Notes under the pieces: generated by a model
The model's input: only the letters and a program-made list of their open reading frames with translations
What the model was told of the DNA's origin: nothing
Database searches by the model: none
Translations under genes and position numbers: made by a program
Source of the DNA: [Eubacterium] hominis
Lineage (GTDB): Bacteria > Bacillota_I > Bacilli_A > Erysipelotrichales > Erysipelotrichaceae
Length of the DNA stretch: 64,000 nt
Direction: 5' to 3'
Assembly (NCBI GenBank): GCA_014337235.1
Contig: CP060636.1
Location: forward strand, 3,586,912 to 3,650,911
Shown: one piece after another, positions 17,834 through 25,973 of the stretch
Layout: each line of letters begins with the position of its first letter
How positions within the stretch are numbered: position 1 is the first letter of the stretch

Positions 17834-18351
17834 ATAAACTGCCTTGTGAGGTTGTGATGGATTTGATTCCATTAATTAAAGATCATGTTGCCAGTAAAGA
17901 AAGTGAAGAGCTTGTAAGAGCGCATATTCGAGAATGTGATAACTGCCGTCAGTATTATGAGCTATTGGAGGATACCTCTTTTGATGATCAAAAAGTCATA
18001 GAAACAATACGTCATAAACGAAATCTTTATTTAACATTTATCTTATTGGCTGGTGTAATTACAGGCTATCAGCTCTCCTTAAGCTACTACATGTTTATCA
18101 ATGTATGGATCATGCCTGTGATTGGTATATTATGCCATATGATCAAACCAGTAAAAACTTATCGTCTGGCATTGATTTGCGCAGCAGTTTTCACTGTTTT
18201 ATCCCTATTTGGCACTCTGTTACAATATGGCATTGATGATGGAATGATCTTGAGTACGCTTGCGATTTTTATCCTCATGTTTGTTCTTATCATGATTGGA
18301 AAACTATTAGCAATGCTGCTTCATTATGCATGGAAAGGAAGATGGAAATGA
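17830..18351 (+). CDS. Zinc-finger anti-sigma factor
   Basis: 173 residues. The N-terminal zf-HC2/ZAS domain has CEVVMDLIPLIKD and the metal motif HIRECDNC (His-x3-Cys-x2-Cys). It is followed by about four hydrophobic segments (YLTFILLAGVITGYQLSL onward), so the protein is membrane-held and sequesters the sigma encoded just upstream. The start ATG at 17830 has AAGGAGG 8 bases before it. Overlaps both neighbours by 4 bases. Multiple membrane helices may sense the signal directly. Confidence 0.88.
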   Translation: MNKLPCEVVMDLIPLIKDHVASKESEELVRAHIRECDNCRQYYELLEDTSFDDQKVIETIRHKRNLYLTFILLAGVITGYQLSLSYYMFINVWIMPVIGILCHMIKPVKTYRLALICAAVFTVLSLFGTLLQYGIDDGMILSTLAIFILMFVLIMIGKLLAMLLHYAWKGRWK

Positions 18352-19046
18352 AAAACAATAAAATAAAAAGAAGCTTTGCATTACTTGCTGCTGTAATTAT
18401 CATAATCGTATTGATATTTCTTGTGATTAGTTTTTATGGTAATCCTTTAACCCACAAACATATGCGCAAAGAAGCAGACGCTTATATGAAAGAGCACTTT
18501 CCTGGTATCACTTATGAAATCACAGAAACCCGTTATATTCCTAAACTAAACAGTTATCGTATCACTGTATTAGATAAAGATCATAACCATAAATTTACCA
18601 TTTTGTACTATACAAAAAGTGGTGAAATGGATGATTCGTATTATTGGGAAACATGTGAATTTATTGATAATAAATATGCATCTATTGCGGATATGATGGA
18701 ACAGGATATCCAAAAGACCTTACCTGAAAAAGATGCTTACTTAGAAATATACATTGATTGTGACAGTAAAAACATGCATCTGGATATGGAATTTCAGCCA
18801 CAGCAAAACGATGTTCCTGTGACACTTTTCTATCATAGCAAAGAGAAAGAAACAGTGCCTATTTCAATGGAGGAATTTGAAAAAATATTAGAAATCTTAC
18901 AGCCATTACCCGATAAATTTCATGTACATGTGGATACGATACGTGTGTATAATATCGAAGTTTCAATTCATAAACTAGAAGATAAAGATTATCTTCAAAA
19001 AGCACTGGACAAACGTAATACATCTATCAAAGATTTGAATCAATAG
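18348..19046 (+). CDS. Third protein of the ECF operon, single-pass membrane, unknown
   Basis: 232 residues. Basic N-terminus (MKNNKIKRS), one strong membrane helix (FALLAAVIIIIVLIFLVISF), then an extracytoplasmic part of about 200 residues starting HMRKEADAYMKEHFPGITYE. The Tyr-rich N-terminal portion (VLDKDHNHKFTILYYTKSG) resembles YfjL-like Firmicute proteins, but I cannot confirm a family. It overlaps the anti-sigma by 4 bases (ATGA), so it is probably an effector or sensor partner of the sigma system. The terminator follows directly. Confidence 0.7.
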   Translation: MKNNKIKRSFALLAAVIIIIVLIFLVISFYGNPLTHKHMRKEADAYMKEHFPGITYEITETRYIPKLNSYRITVLDKDHNHKFTILYYTKSGEMDDSYYWETCEFIDNKYASIADMMEQDIQKTLPEKDAYLEIYIDCDSKNMHLDMEFQPQQNDVPVTLFYHSKEKETVPISMEEFEKILEILQPLPDKFHVHVDTIRVYNIEVSIHKLEDKDYLQKALDKRNTSIKDLNQ

Positions 19047-19049
19047 CTA

Positions 19050-19077
19050 AAAAAAAGGAACGCATGTTCCTTTTTCA
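19050..19077 (+). terminator. Terminator of the ECF sigma operon
   Basis: Stem AAAAAGGAAC / GTTCCTTTTT with loop GCAT, directly after the TAG stop. Confidence 0.9.
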
Positions 19078-19120
19078 TAGTATTTTGTGTATAAGTGTAA
19101 ACACATAGCATCAACGATAG

Positions 19121-20270
19121 CTACATTTCTTCTAACTTTCTTTTATATTCTATAACCGTTTCAATTCTTAACTTTACCTGTTCCACAATGGCTTTGATTC
19201 TAGTCTTATCCATAAAAGGATTCTTTGAAAAAATATCTTCTATTTCTTTTTCAAATCCTTTTAATTTAGATATATCCAGCCAGGACAAATCATCAACAAG
19301 CTCTAATTGCTTTTCTGGCAAAGGTTTAAAAGGTTTACTTTTATAAGCACTTCCAATCATCGTTGTTGGCTTTGTAGCCCAAAGAGAACTTCCACTATCA
19401 AATATCGGGGCAATGCGCATCCATTTTAAAGTATCAATATTATGTATTGCGCCAAAATTACGATAATGACGATCATAATTGGCAATCAAATAATCACAGA
19501 CGATCATTTTGTTAATACTTAGCTGTGCATTTGGAATATGAAGAAATTGACATGCCTCTAAAAAATGCTTATATAGAGAATCATTTCCTCTTTGCTTAAT
19601 TGTTCAATCTATATAATATGCAGAAACAAGTTTTTCAAACGTATTGATCATTGTCGGGCAAGCTGAATAATACAAACCATTTTCTTGAATCAGCGCATAA
19701 GGAACATAATCTTCACTATCAAGAATTCTATCATAAAGCTTTGTTGCAACAACTTCATTGAAAGGCTCTTGATTTGTAAAACTATTTCCACCTTTTAAAA
19801 AATAGCGCGTACCATTTATAATTTTCCATTTCTTTTTTAAATTTCCATCACTTGAGTTGTCTGGACTAAAGATATCTAAATCATCTGTATAATCAATTTG
19901 ACCCATAAGCAAATTTCCCATGTCTTCACTAAAATCATTTTCAAAGAAATTAATATCTTTCCATTCAATATCAGAGTCATCTTTTACCCAATATTGATCA
20001 CTTAAACTAAGCCCAAAACACTTTTCAAGTAATTCCATAGAAGAATCAATATTCATTTCTGCCATTGCTTCTTTAAATCTACTTCTAGAAGTAGGAATTT
20101 TTCCACCAATCATTGAAAGCTTTTCTTGTAATACCAGTTTTATATTCCATGATTCCTAAAGGTGCATATTCAGAATGGCTAATCTTTGTGATTTTAGTAA
20201 TCGTATGTGTTTCATGATCATAAGAAAAATCCAATACTTCAATATTTTTATTCATTAGCTTATAATTCAT
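19121..20270 (-). pseudogene. HipA-like kinase, two lesions (frameshift and in-frame TGA)
   Basis: Remnant of a HipA-domain Ser/Thr kinase. The N-terminal part (from the ATG at 20270, AAGGAG 8 bases upstream) reads through TRKAFNDWWKN, then leaves the frame near 20095-20105. The body resumes as KIPTSRSRFKEAM, consistent with the usual WWxNRxIPxxR order. It runs to SAYYID, where TGA (19604-19606) interrupts. The same frame then continues TIKQRGNDSLYKHF and the kinase C-lobe: catalytic IANYDRHYRNFG and metal-binding PIFDSGSSLW. Both catalytic motifs are intact, so the damage may be recent. TGA probably replaced a Trp codon (TGG). Without an adjacent HipB-like repressor it was more likely a solitary HipA-like kinase than a classical toxin pair. 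Confidence 0.85.
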
Positions 20271-20363
20271 ATAATACACTCCTTCTTATCCGAATGTTTT
20301 AAATATTATATCATATCTTAAACACTGTTTCACTAAAATGAAGAATCATCTATCTTATCTATC

Positions 20364-20606
20364 TTATTCATACAACTTTCCCATATAAAACATTTTAGCT
20401 ATCGTCTTAAAATCTGTATGTTCCCAATCAATTTCACTTTCATTGATTTCTGAAGCATCTTCCACCCAATTAGCTACTGACATCAAATATTCAGGTATGG
20501 TTAGATTATACCATTCTTTATGATGTTCTTGAAAGTCGTCAGCTAAAGCATTTAGAAAAGCAATAAAATCATCCTTATTTGAAATCTTATGAATTTCATC
20601 CATCAT
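20364..20606 (-). CDS. Small acidic protein, DUF7660-like
   Basis: 80 residues, acidic and Trp-rich, no membrane segment. The pattern FIAFLNALADDFQEHHKEWYN, EYLMSVANWVED and TIAKMFYMGKLYE matches the general layout of DUF7660 proteins. These are small proteins of unknown role often found in accessory or polymorphic-toxin regions; an immunity function would be speculation. GAGGAGG precedes the ATG. It lies upstream of the HipA-like pseudogene on the same strand, 94 bases apart. Confidence 0.6.
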   Translation of the reverse strand: MMDEIHKISNKDDFIAFLNALADDFQEHHKEWYNLTIPEYLMSVANWVEDASEINESEIDWEHTDFKTIAKMFYMGKLYE

Positions 20607-20701
20607 ACAAAATACCTCCTCTTATATTACCATTATATCTTTTATTATGTATAAAGCATATCTATATTATCAAAAAGTTCATATGGATATGCTTTTTTTA
20701 C

Positions 20702-21382
20702 TTATGGATCAATAACCGTAGGTGTTAATCCAATCCCCACGACTTCATTGACGATTCTTGTCCATGTGCCACAACCAACAATTCCATCTGCACTTAAGCC
20801 GTTTTCTCTTTGATATGCAACTAAAGCTGAGCGTGTATTTCCACCAAATATGCCATCTAATGTCTGCGTACTGTATCCTAACGCATTCAACGCATCCTGA
20901 AGAATCAATACATAAACACCACGACTTCCCTGTCGTAAGGTAGGATATCCTGCACTACATGCGGGCGCACCATATCGTTTATCAAAATGTACCCATGTCG
21001 GTGTTAGATATTGTGGTTCTACATACACCCATACACCTAAATCATTGGCGATATTCCAAATACGATTACGTTGTGTTTGGGATAATGCCTGCCCTACATC
21101 AAAAGAAACGCCAGCATAGTGTTGTGACTGGCGCCCATGCCCACCTTCCCAGATACGTTTGAATGCATATCGAAATGGAATCGGTGCCCCATACGTTCTA
21201 CGAGTAGCGTTCCAAGCTTCCATCGCTGCATTGGTCGTCCAAAGAACATTTGATCTAGATGATCCACGAAACTCCCGTACCAGCATGGTATTCCCATAAG
21301 CATATGGCATTGGGTCGTTTTCTCCTCGATCAAAAACTTCCAAAGCATCATTATATACATCATAAACAAAGATTTTTGCCAC
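20702..21382 (-). CDS. M15-type peptidase with C-terminal peptidoglycan-binding domain
   Basis: 226 residues. The N-terminal D,D-carboxypeptidase/endolysin-like domain has zinc ligands His88 and Asp95 in SQHYAGVSFDVGQ and His132 in WVHFD, the M15 set. Residues 147-210 form a PG_binding_1 domain (LRQGSRGVYVLILQDALNAL, DGIFGGNTRSALVAYQ). There is no signal peptide, so release would need lysis or a holin, as with phage endolysins. A cytoplasm-stored or non-classically exported wall enzyme is the alternative. It starts with GTG after AAAGGAGGG. No other phage genes are nearby, so it is an orphan. Confidence 0.85.
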   Translation of the reverse strand: MAKIFVYDVYNDALEVFDRGENDPMPYAYGNTMLVREFRGSSRSNVLWTTNAAMEAWNATRRTYGAPIPFRYAFKRIWEGGHGRQSQHYAGVSFDVGQALSQTQRNRIWNIANDLGVWVYVEPQYLTPTWVHFDKRYGAPACSAGYPTLRQGSRGVYVLILQDALNALGYSTQTLDGIFGGNTRSALVAYQRENGLSADGIVGCGTWTRIVNEVVGIGLTPTVIDP

Positions 21383-21419
21383 GTTTTCCCTCCTTTCAAT
21401 CTATTTTATGAGGATAAAA

Positions 21420-21907
21420 ATGGTAGGTATGGACAAATCAGCTATATCTGTTTTAAACTCAATTATTCTAGTTGTATGCATCTTGTGGGGTTATTCAAAA
21501 AGAAAGAGAAAAAGATAAAAACAGAATCTATCAAAATTTATAAATGAAACAGAATTTGATGAATTAGAAAGCTATATCATGAATACTTTTGGGGAAATGG
21601 AAAATGTTTTTCATGAAGTATATTCCCCTGATATCCATGTCGATATCGAAATCATTCCTCCTAATGAACATGATCATTTCTACAATTTGAAAGTATTGCC
21701 TTAGTAGAAGCTTGTGATAAACATGGTGAAATTGCCTGTTGCCGTTTAAGTAGTGGAAAATTAATTCGATTTTATCAATTGATTCCTTTATATGATGAAG
21801 AACTACAAGTAAAAATGCAGTATGAAAGTATAGATGCCTTACTAGAGAAATTTGATGATGATTTTTCTTATGTAGTAGATATTCATCGTAAGCATTATTT
21901 GAAATAA
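21420..21907 (+). pseudogene. SUFU-like protein, decayed (stop, deletion, frameshift)
   Basis: The frame opens with ATG at 21420 (GAGGA upstream) and encodes a membrane helix, ISVLNSIILVVCILWGY, and a basic tail ending at TAA (21516-21518). The same frame continues KFINETEFDELESYIMNTFG and EVYSPDIHVDIEIIPPNEHD, matching the start of bacterial suppressor-of-fused (SUFU) domain proteins, then stops at 21702. Another frame gives SIALVEACDKHGEIACCRL, FYQLIPLYDEELQ and LLEKFDDDFSYVVDIHRK, the C-terminal SUFU part. Roughly 90 residues between the two are missing. Such proteins are often immunity-like in polymorphic toxin regions. The first 32 codons could instead be an independent small membrane protein. 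Confidence 0.7.
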
Positions 21908-21910
21908 TTT

Positions 21911-21946
21911 AGAAAAAGGCCTGAAATACATGTTTCAGACCTTTTA
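21911..21946. terminator. Two-way terminator
   Basis: AAAAGG-C-CTGAAA / TTTCAG-A-CCTTTT stem with loop TACATG. It serves the SUFU-like remnant (plus) and the ABC operon (minus), which end on either side. Confidence 0.8.
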
Positions 21947-21949
21947 TGT

Positions 21950-22714
21950 TTACAACTGTTTACGATTAAATAATATGACTGCGCCAATATAAGTAGTAGC
22001 ACATAGTACAATACAAACGCCAATCGCTGGATAGATTTGATCTAAAGATATCGTTTCTTGTAGTAAAGCCATATTATCAGAAATCAATGTCACAGGATTA
22101 TACTTTGTGATCTCAGGAATCATATTCATGAGCATAAGTGCGATATAACTTCCTCCACTTAATAATAAACCACCCGCACTTGAACATGTTATGACACCAC
22201 CTAAAAGCATGAGTGAACACATCATGATACCAAATAACCATACACAGGTCAATGAAAGGAATAGATGTGGAAGATGCCATTGTGACCAAAAAATCAATCC
22301 ATAAAGTAACGTCACGATAACACAGGTTACATAGCATATTGTCCAAACACATACAAGAAATGTCATTTTTGATAGAAGGATCTTTTTTCTTGATAATCCT
22401 TTGGTTACTATGTTGATAAGGGTTCCTTTTTGAATTTCAGTGGATAAAATAGAGCTGAAGGATAATAGAAAGATGATAAGTCCCATTTGATTGATATTCT
22501 TGAAGAACTGTGCCCATGAATCAAATACTGTTGGCTGTGGAAGCTCCATAGACATTCCCACTGGCATCATACTTTTTAAAAGCTCTGGCATATATTTCGC
22601 AAAGATGGGATTCATAAAACCAAAGGCAAGAAATACGATGATCAAAATCATAAATTTATAAGAACGGATACATTCCATGAATTCTTTTTTGGTAAAGGCT
22701 AAATATCCTTTCAT
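21950..22714 (-). CDS. ABC-2 type transporter permease
   Basis: 254 residues, six predicted membrane helices with a large outside loop after the first (PELLKSMMPVGMSMELPQ). The cytoplasmic segment KGTLINIVTKGLSRKKILLSK is the usual ABC-2 permease coupling region. The ATG at 22714 overlaps the stop of the ATPase gene (ATGA) with ribosome site GGAGGTGG inside it; the longer frame to 22759 is a shadow. Forms an exporter with the ATPase next to it. Substrate unknown, perhaps a peptide or antibiotic, as with Bcr/Yxl-type systems. Confidence 0.87.
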   Translation of the reverse strand: MKGYLAFTKKEFMECIRSYKFMILIIVFLAFGFMNPIFAKYMPELLKSMMPVGMSMELPQPTVFDSWAQFFKNINQMGLIIFLLSFSSILSTEIQKGTLINIVTKGLSRKKILLSKMTFLVCVWTICYVTCVIVTLLYGLIFWSQWHLPHLFLSLTCVWLFGIMMCSLMLLGGVITCSSAGGLLLSGGSYIALMLMNMIPEITKYNPVTLISDNMALLQETISLDQIYPAIGVCIVLCATTYIGAVILFNRKQL

Positions 22715-23628
22715 TGTACCACCTCCATAAACACATGCTCCAGAGATGGCTGCTGCCAAGCAAAATTTAGAGGCATGATATTTTGTTCAAGCAATTTCTC
22801 CATCAGCTGTTTTTCTAATACTTCTGGTGTATCACTTTGAATAATCATCTGGTTTTCTTCGATATGAATTTGATCATGTATGGTGGATAGTGTTTTATAC
22901 ATTCTTTGTAAGTCATCTGTCTTTTGAAAATGTATCATAAAAGTATTTTTCCCATATGCCTGCCTTAATTCATTTAATTCCCCATGAAGTGCAATCACAC
23001 CATCTTTTAATATTGCGATATGATCACAAATACGCTCTACATCACTTAAGATATGGGTTGATAAAATAATCGTTGTTTTCTCTTTCACTTGTAAAAGGAT
23101 ATCCAGAATTTCTTTCCTGCCGATGGGATCTAATGCAGATGTAGGTTCATCACATATCAATAATTTTGGTTCATTCAATAAAGCCTGAGCAATGCCAAGT
23201 CGCTGTTTCATTCCACGGGAATATCCTTTTAATTTCTTTTTCTTATAGGCATCTAAGCCTACCATTTTTAACAACTCCTGAATTCTTAATTTAGAAGCGG
23301 ATGTTTCCATATGACTGATATCAGCGCATAATTTCATATACTCTGTTGCATTCATAAACCCATAATATTCTGGCACATCGCTTAAATATCCGATATAAGC
23401 ATTGGTTTTTGTTTCGCCAAAGCTTACCTTTTCTCCACATACATAGATGCTGCCTTCATCACTTTTCAATAAGCCTAAAATCATTTTCATGGTTGTGGTT
23501 TTCCCTGCCCCATTTTGACCAATAAACCCATAAATGGAATGCTGGGGAACGTGTAGATCAATGCCTTTCAGCACTTGTTGTGTACCAAAACTTTTTTTCA
23601 GGTGTTGGATTTCTAAGATATCACTCAT
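22711..23628 (-). CDS. ABC transporter ATP-binding protein (BcrA/YxlF type)
   Basis: 305 residues. Walker A IGQNGAGKTT, Q loop region YLSDVPEYYGFM, signature YSRGMKQRLGIAQ, Walker B LLICDEPTSALD, H loop LSTHILSD, and a C-terminal extension of about 90 residues as in drug or lantibiotic export ATPases. It overlaps the upstream PLDc_N gene and the downstream permease by 4 bases each. Third gene of an Xre-PLDc_N-ATPase-permease operon. Confidence 0.93.
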   Translation of the reverse strand: MSDILEIQHLKKSFGTQQVLKGIDLHVPQHSIYGFIGQNGAGKTTTMKMILGLLKSDEGSIYVCGEKVSFGETKTNAYIGYLSDVPEYYGFMNATEYMKLCADISHMETSASKLRIQELLKMVGLDAYKKKKLKGYSRGMKQRLGIAQALLNEPKLLICDEPTSALDPIGRKEILDILLQVKEKTTIILSTHILSDVERICDHIAILKDGVIALHGELNELRQAYGKNTFMIHFQKTDDLQRMYKTLSTIHDQIHIEENQMIIQSDTPEVLEKQLMEKLLEQNIMPLNFAWQQPSLEHVFMEVVQ

Positions 23629-23825
23629 TCCTGATCAACCCTGCCAAAGACAAAATAGATAATTGGCCCGATAAATTGAAGGAATACTACAATGATACAC
23701 CAGATCATTTTATTCCCAAAACGGTAATTGGGATGGCGTAATACATGAATCAAAGAAAATACCGCAAGAAATATTTCTAATATCGCTAGTGGCAGAATAA
23801 TAGGAAGGGCTTCATTTAGTGACAT
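23625..23825 (-). CDS. PLDc_N-domain small membrane protein
   Basis: 66 residues, two membrane helices, with the PLDc_N (phospholipase D-nuclease N-terminal-like) pattern RHPNYRFGNKMIWCIIVV and IGPIIYFVFGR. Stand-alone versions like this are common beside YxlF-type ABC exporters (YxlE-like) and have no catalytic residues. Probably a small partner or anti-sigma-like modulator; inferred from family context. Sits 2 bases after the Xre gene. Confidence 0.85.
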   Translation of the reverse strand: MSLNEALPIILPLAILEIFLAVFSLIHVLRHPNYRFGNKMIWCIIVVFLQFIGPIIYFVFGRVDQE

Positions 23826-23826
23826 A

Positions 23827-24939
23827 TTAATTTTCCTCCTTAAGCATTGATTTTAGCTTTTCTATTATATTTTTATAACGGAATTCTTCATGAATAAATG
23901 TGAAGGAAGGATTCTGTTCAAGACTTTGGATTAATGTATCTTTGATACTATGTTCATTTCTTGGGGCATTTGGTCCTAAATCAAGTTCTTCCAGCCATGC
24001 GTCGATTTGATTAAAGAAGGCATCTCCTTTTAATACGTGAAAATCCCCCTGATGAAGCTCTACAACATGCATGATATGTTCCAGCTGTGTTAAAACAGCT
24101 TCTTTGTCCTGACGCATAGCGTAAACATTTGCTGTGGAAAGATAAAAGCCAACTGCAGTAAATGGGTGCAACTGATCAAGTTCAAATAATTGCACAATAC
24201 CGCCAATACGATGAATCACCTGATCACATATATTCTGCTCCTGCATATGGTAAACCATATAATTCAAACTATCCTGTACAAAATACAATAAATACTGGAA
24301 AATAGAAGCCTGTAAGATTTCACTTGCTTTTTCTGTTTTGTTCATCATTTGATATGCCATCGCAATCAATTCATTATCCATTTGTATGTTCTTAGATGAT
24401 TCCCCCAGTATATTTAGGACTTCTTCTGGTTGATTCAGCTGAAGATGAACCATGGAGGCCATGATTTGCGATTCTTTAATCAAGGAAGCATCACCGCTTT
24501 TTTCCTCGATTCTTTTACATATCGTTAAAATCTGTTCATAGATTTCTGCTTGATTTTCATAAAGATAGGCATGATTCAATAATAATACCGTCATTTGATT
24601 TAAGAATGGAAAACAGCTAGCATAACGACGAAGATATTCCTTTAATTTCTCCATAGCCGCATCTTTATCACCATTTCCCATTTCATCTGATAATGTATGA
24701 TAGATTCTTCTGATTTGTTTTTTGTTTAGCTGTGGCTCATAGCCAATTAATTCATCTAACGTCACATTAAACAGATTTGCTAATTCTGGTAAAAACATGA
24801 TATCGGGATACGTCGCCGATGTTTCCCATTTTGATACACTTGATTTACTAACTCCCATATAATTCGCAAGTTCCTCCTGCGTCATATGTTCCTTTTTACG
24901 TAAACGGATGATATTCTCTCCTAAATGTAATAACTCCAT
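23827..24939 (-). CDS. Xre-family regulator with TPR-like C-terminus
   Basis: 370 residues. N-terminal HTH_3 at residues 6-62 (IIRLRKKEHMTQEELANYMGVS, SKWETSATYPDIMFLPELANLF). The remaining 300 residues are helical repeats of TPR type with Tyr/Leu/Ala periodicity, resembling peptide-sensing or load-sensing regulators. It lies first in the operon with the ABC exporter, so it probably controls it. GGAGG lies 9 bases before the ATG. The promoter at 24966-24994 includes TTGTGTCATGTACAA (TTGT-N7-ACAA), which may be its own operator. Confidence 0.85.
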   Translation of the reverse strand: MELLHLGENIIRLRKKEHMTQEELANYMGVSKSSVSKWETSATYPDIMFLPELANLFNVTLDELIGYEPQLNKKQIRRIYHTLSDEMGNGDKDAAMEKLKEYLRRYASCFPFLNQMTVLLLNHAYLYENQAEIYEQILTICKRIEEKSGDASLIKESQIMASMVHLQLNQPEEVLNILGESSKNIQMDNELIAMAYQMMNKTEKASEILQASIFQYLLYFVQDSLNYMVYHMQEQNICDQVIHRIGGIVQLFELDQLHPFTAVGFYLSTANVYAMRQDKEAVLTQLEHIMHVVELHQGDFHVLKGDAFFNQIDAWLEELDLGPNAPRNEHSIKDTLIQSLEQNPSFTFIHEEFRYKNIIEKLKSMLKEEN

Positions 24940-24965
24940 TACACTTACCTCCTTTGTTCATGTCC

Positions 24966-24994
24966 ATTATATCCTTGTGTCATGTACAAAACAA
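24966..24994 (-). promoter_or_regulatory. Promoter of the Xre-ABC operon
   Basis: TTGTTT, 17-base spacer, TATAAT on the minus strand, 27 bases before the gene. The spacer contains an imperfect dyad, TTGT-N7-ACAA, a plausible repressor site. Confidence 0.65.
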
Positions 24995-25111
24995 TGGAGT
25001 AAGACGCAACAACAGGAAGAAAAGTTTCCTGAAAGGAAATCACAATATATAAAATATTGTAAAAAATATCCATGGATGATAAAATACGTGTGGGAAAAAG
25101 GAGAATATGAC

Positions 25112-25915
25112 ATGAAATATGTAATATGTGATATGGATGGTACGCTGCTGGATAGTAAAAAGCGTTTACCTTCAAAGTTAAATAAAGTGATTGACGAATT
25201 AAAAAAAAGAGATGTCATTTTTGGCATTGCCAGTGGCAGACAATATTTTAATTTGTATGAACAATTCCCGGATCATCGGGATGATATGTTATTTATCGCA
25301 GAGAATGGCGGTATCGTTTATCAGGGAAATTCACCTGTATTTGCGGATGCCCTGCCTATGGAAGATATACAACGTGTTATCATAAAAGCACGTCAGATAA
25401 AAGATTCTTATCCAATTGCCTGTGGTATGAAAAGTGCATATCTGGAAACAGAAGATGCGCAGTTCTTAAAAAATGCACATATGTATTATGCCCATTTGGA
25501 AATCGTTGATGATATTTTAACAGCGATACAAAATGATCAAATCGCAAAGATCACACTATATGATAAACGCAATGCACAGACAAATTCCTATGCAGCGATC
25601 AAAGCAGATACTGGAAGTTTACGACCTGTGGTTTCTGGTGAGGACTGGGTAGATATATCTAATCCAACCACTAGTAAAGGCAATGCCATTGCGATGTTAA
25701 AAACAAAATATCATCTAGACAGTGATGATTTTGTGGCTTTTGGGGATTTCATGAATGATTATGAAATGATGAAAGAATGTACCTATTCTTATGCTATGGC
25801 AAACGCTCATCCTGATTTAAAAGCAGTGTGTAATTATGAAACATGCAGTAATGATGAAGATGGTGTAATCAAAGCCATTTGTGCATTATATGATTTAGAT
25901 TATGAAGCTTTGTAG
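25112..25915 (+). CDS. HAD-superfamily Cof-type phosphatase
   Basis: 267 residues, cytoplasmic. HAD motif I DMDGTLLDS with both catalytic Asp residues at the very N-terminus, motif II Ser/Thr region GIASGRQYFN, motif III Lys in the PTTSKGNAI stretch, and motif IV AFGDFMNDYEM. It has the C2B cap of Cof/YidA-like sugar or nucleotide phosphatases; the substrate is not predictable. The start at 25112 has AAGGAGA 8 bases upstream; the long open frame before it is not coding. Single-gene unit with its own terminator, divergent from the Xre operon. Confidence 0.9.
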   Translation: MKYVICDMDGTLLDSKKRLPSKLNKVIDELKKRDVIFGIASGRQYFNLYEQFPDHRDDMLFIAENGGIVYQGNSPVFADALPMEDIQRVIIKARQIKDSYPIACGMKSAYLETEDAQFLKNAHMYYAHLEIVDDILTAIQNDQIAKITLYDKRNAQTNSYAAIKADTGSLRPVVSGEDWVDISNPTTSKGNAIAMLKTKYHLDSDDFVAFGDFMNDYEMMKECTYSYAMANAHPDLKAVCNYETCSNDEDGVIKAICALYDLDYEAL

Positions 25916-25940
25916 GCATCGATATTGATGCCTTTTTTCA
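25913..25940 (+). terminator. Terminator of the HAD phosphatase gene
   Basis: Stem AGGCATC / GATGCCT, loop GATATT, then TTTTTC. It overlaps the TAG stop. Confidence 0.85.
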
Positions 25941-25942
25941 TG

Positions 25943-25972
25943 TAAAAAAAATACGCACAATCACGTATTTTT
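25943..25972 (-). terminator. Terminator of the second ABC operon
   Basis: Minus-strand stem AAAATACG / CGTATTTT with an 8-base loop and a T-rich tail, placed just after the stop of the last gene (25974). Confidence 0.75.
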
Positions 25973-25973
25973 C

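Noticed and set aside
21420-21518. Independent 32-residue membrane peptide (for instance a small toxin or holin)
   Set aside because: The same frame continues directly into SUFU-like sequence after one TAA, so it is more simply the N-terminus of the broken SUFU-like gene. Not excluded.
24908-25111. Extended N-terminus for the HAD phosphatase
   Set aside because: The catalytic DMDGTLL sits at the start of the short form, which has a perfect ribosome site. The extra 68 codons cross the divergent promoter.
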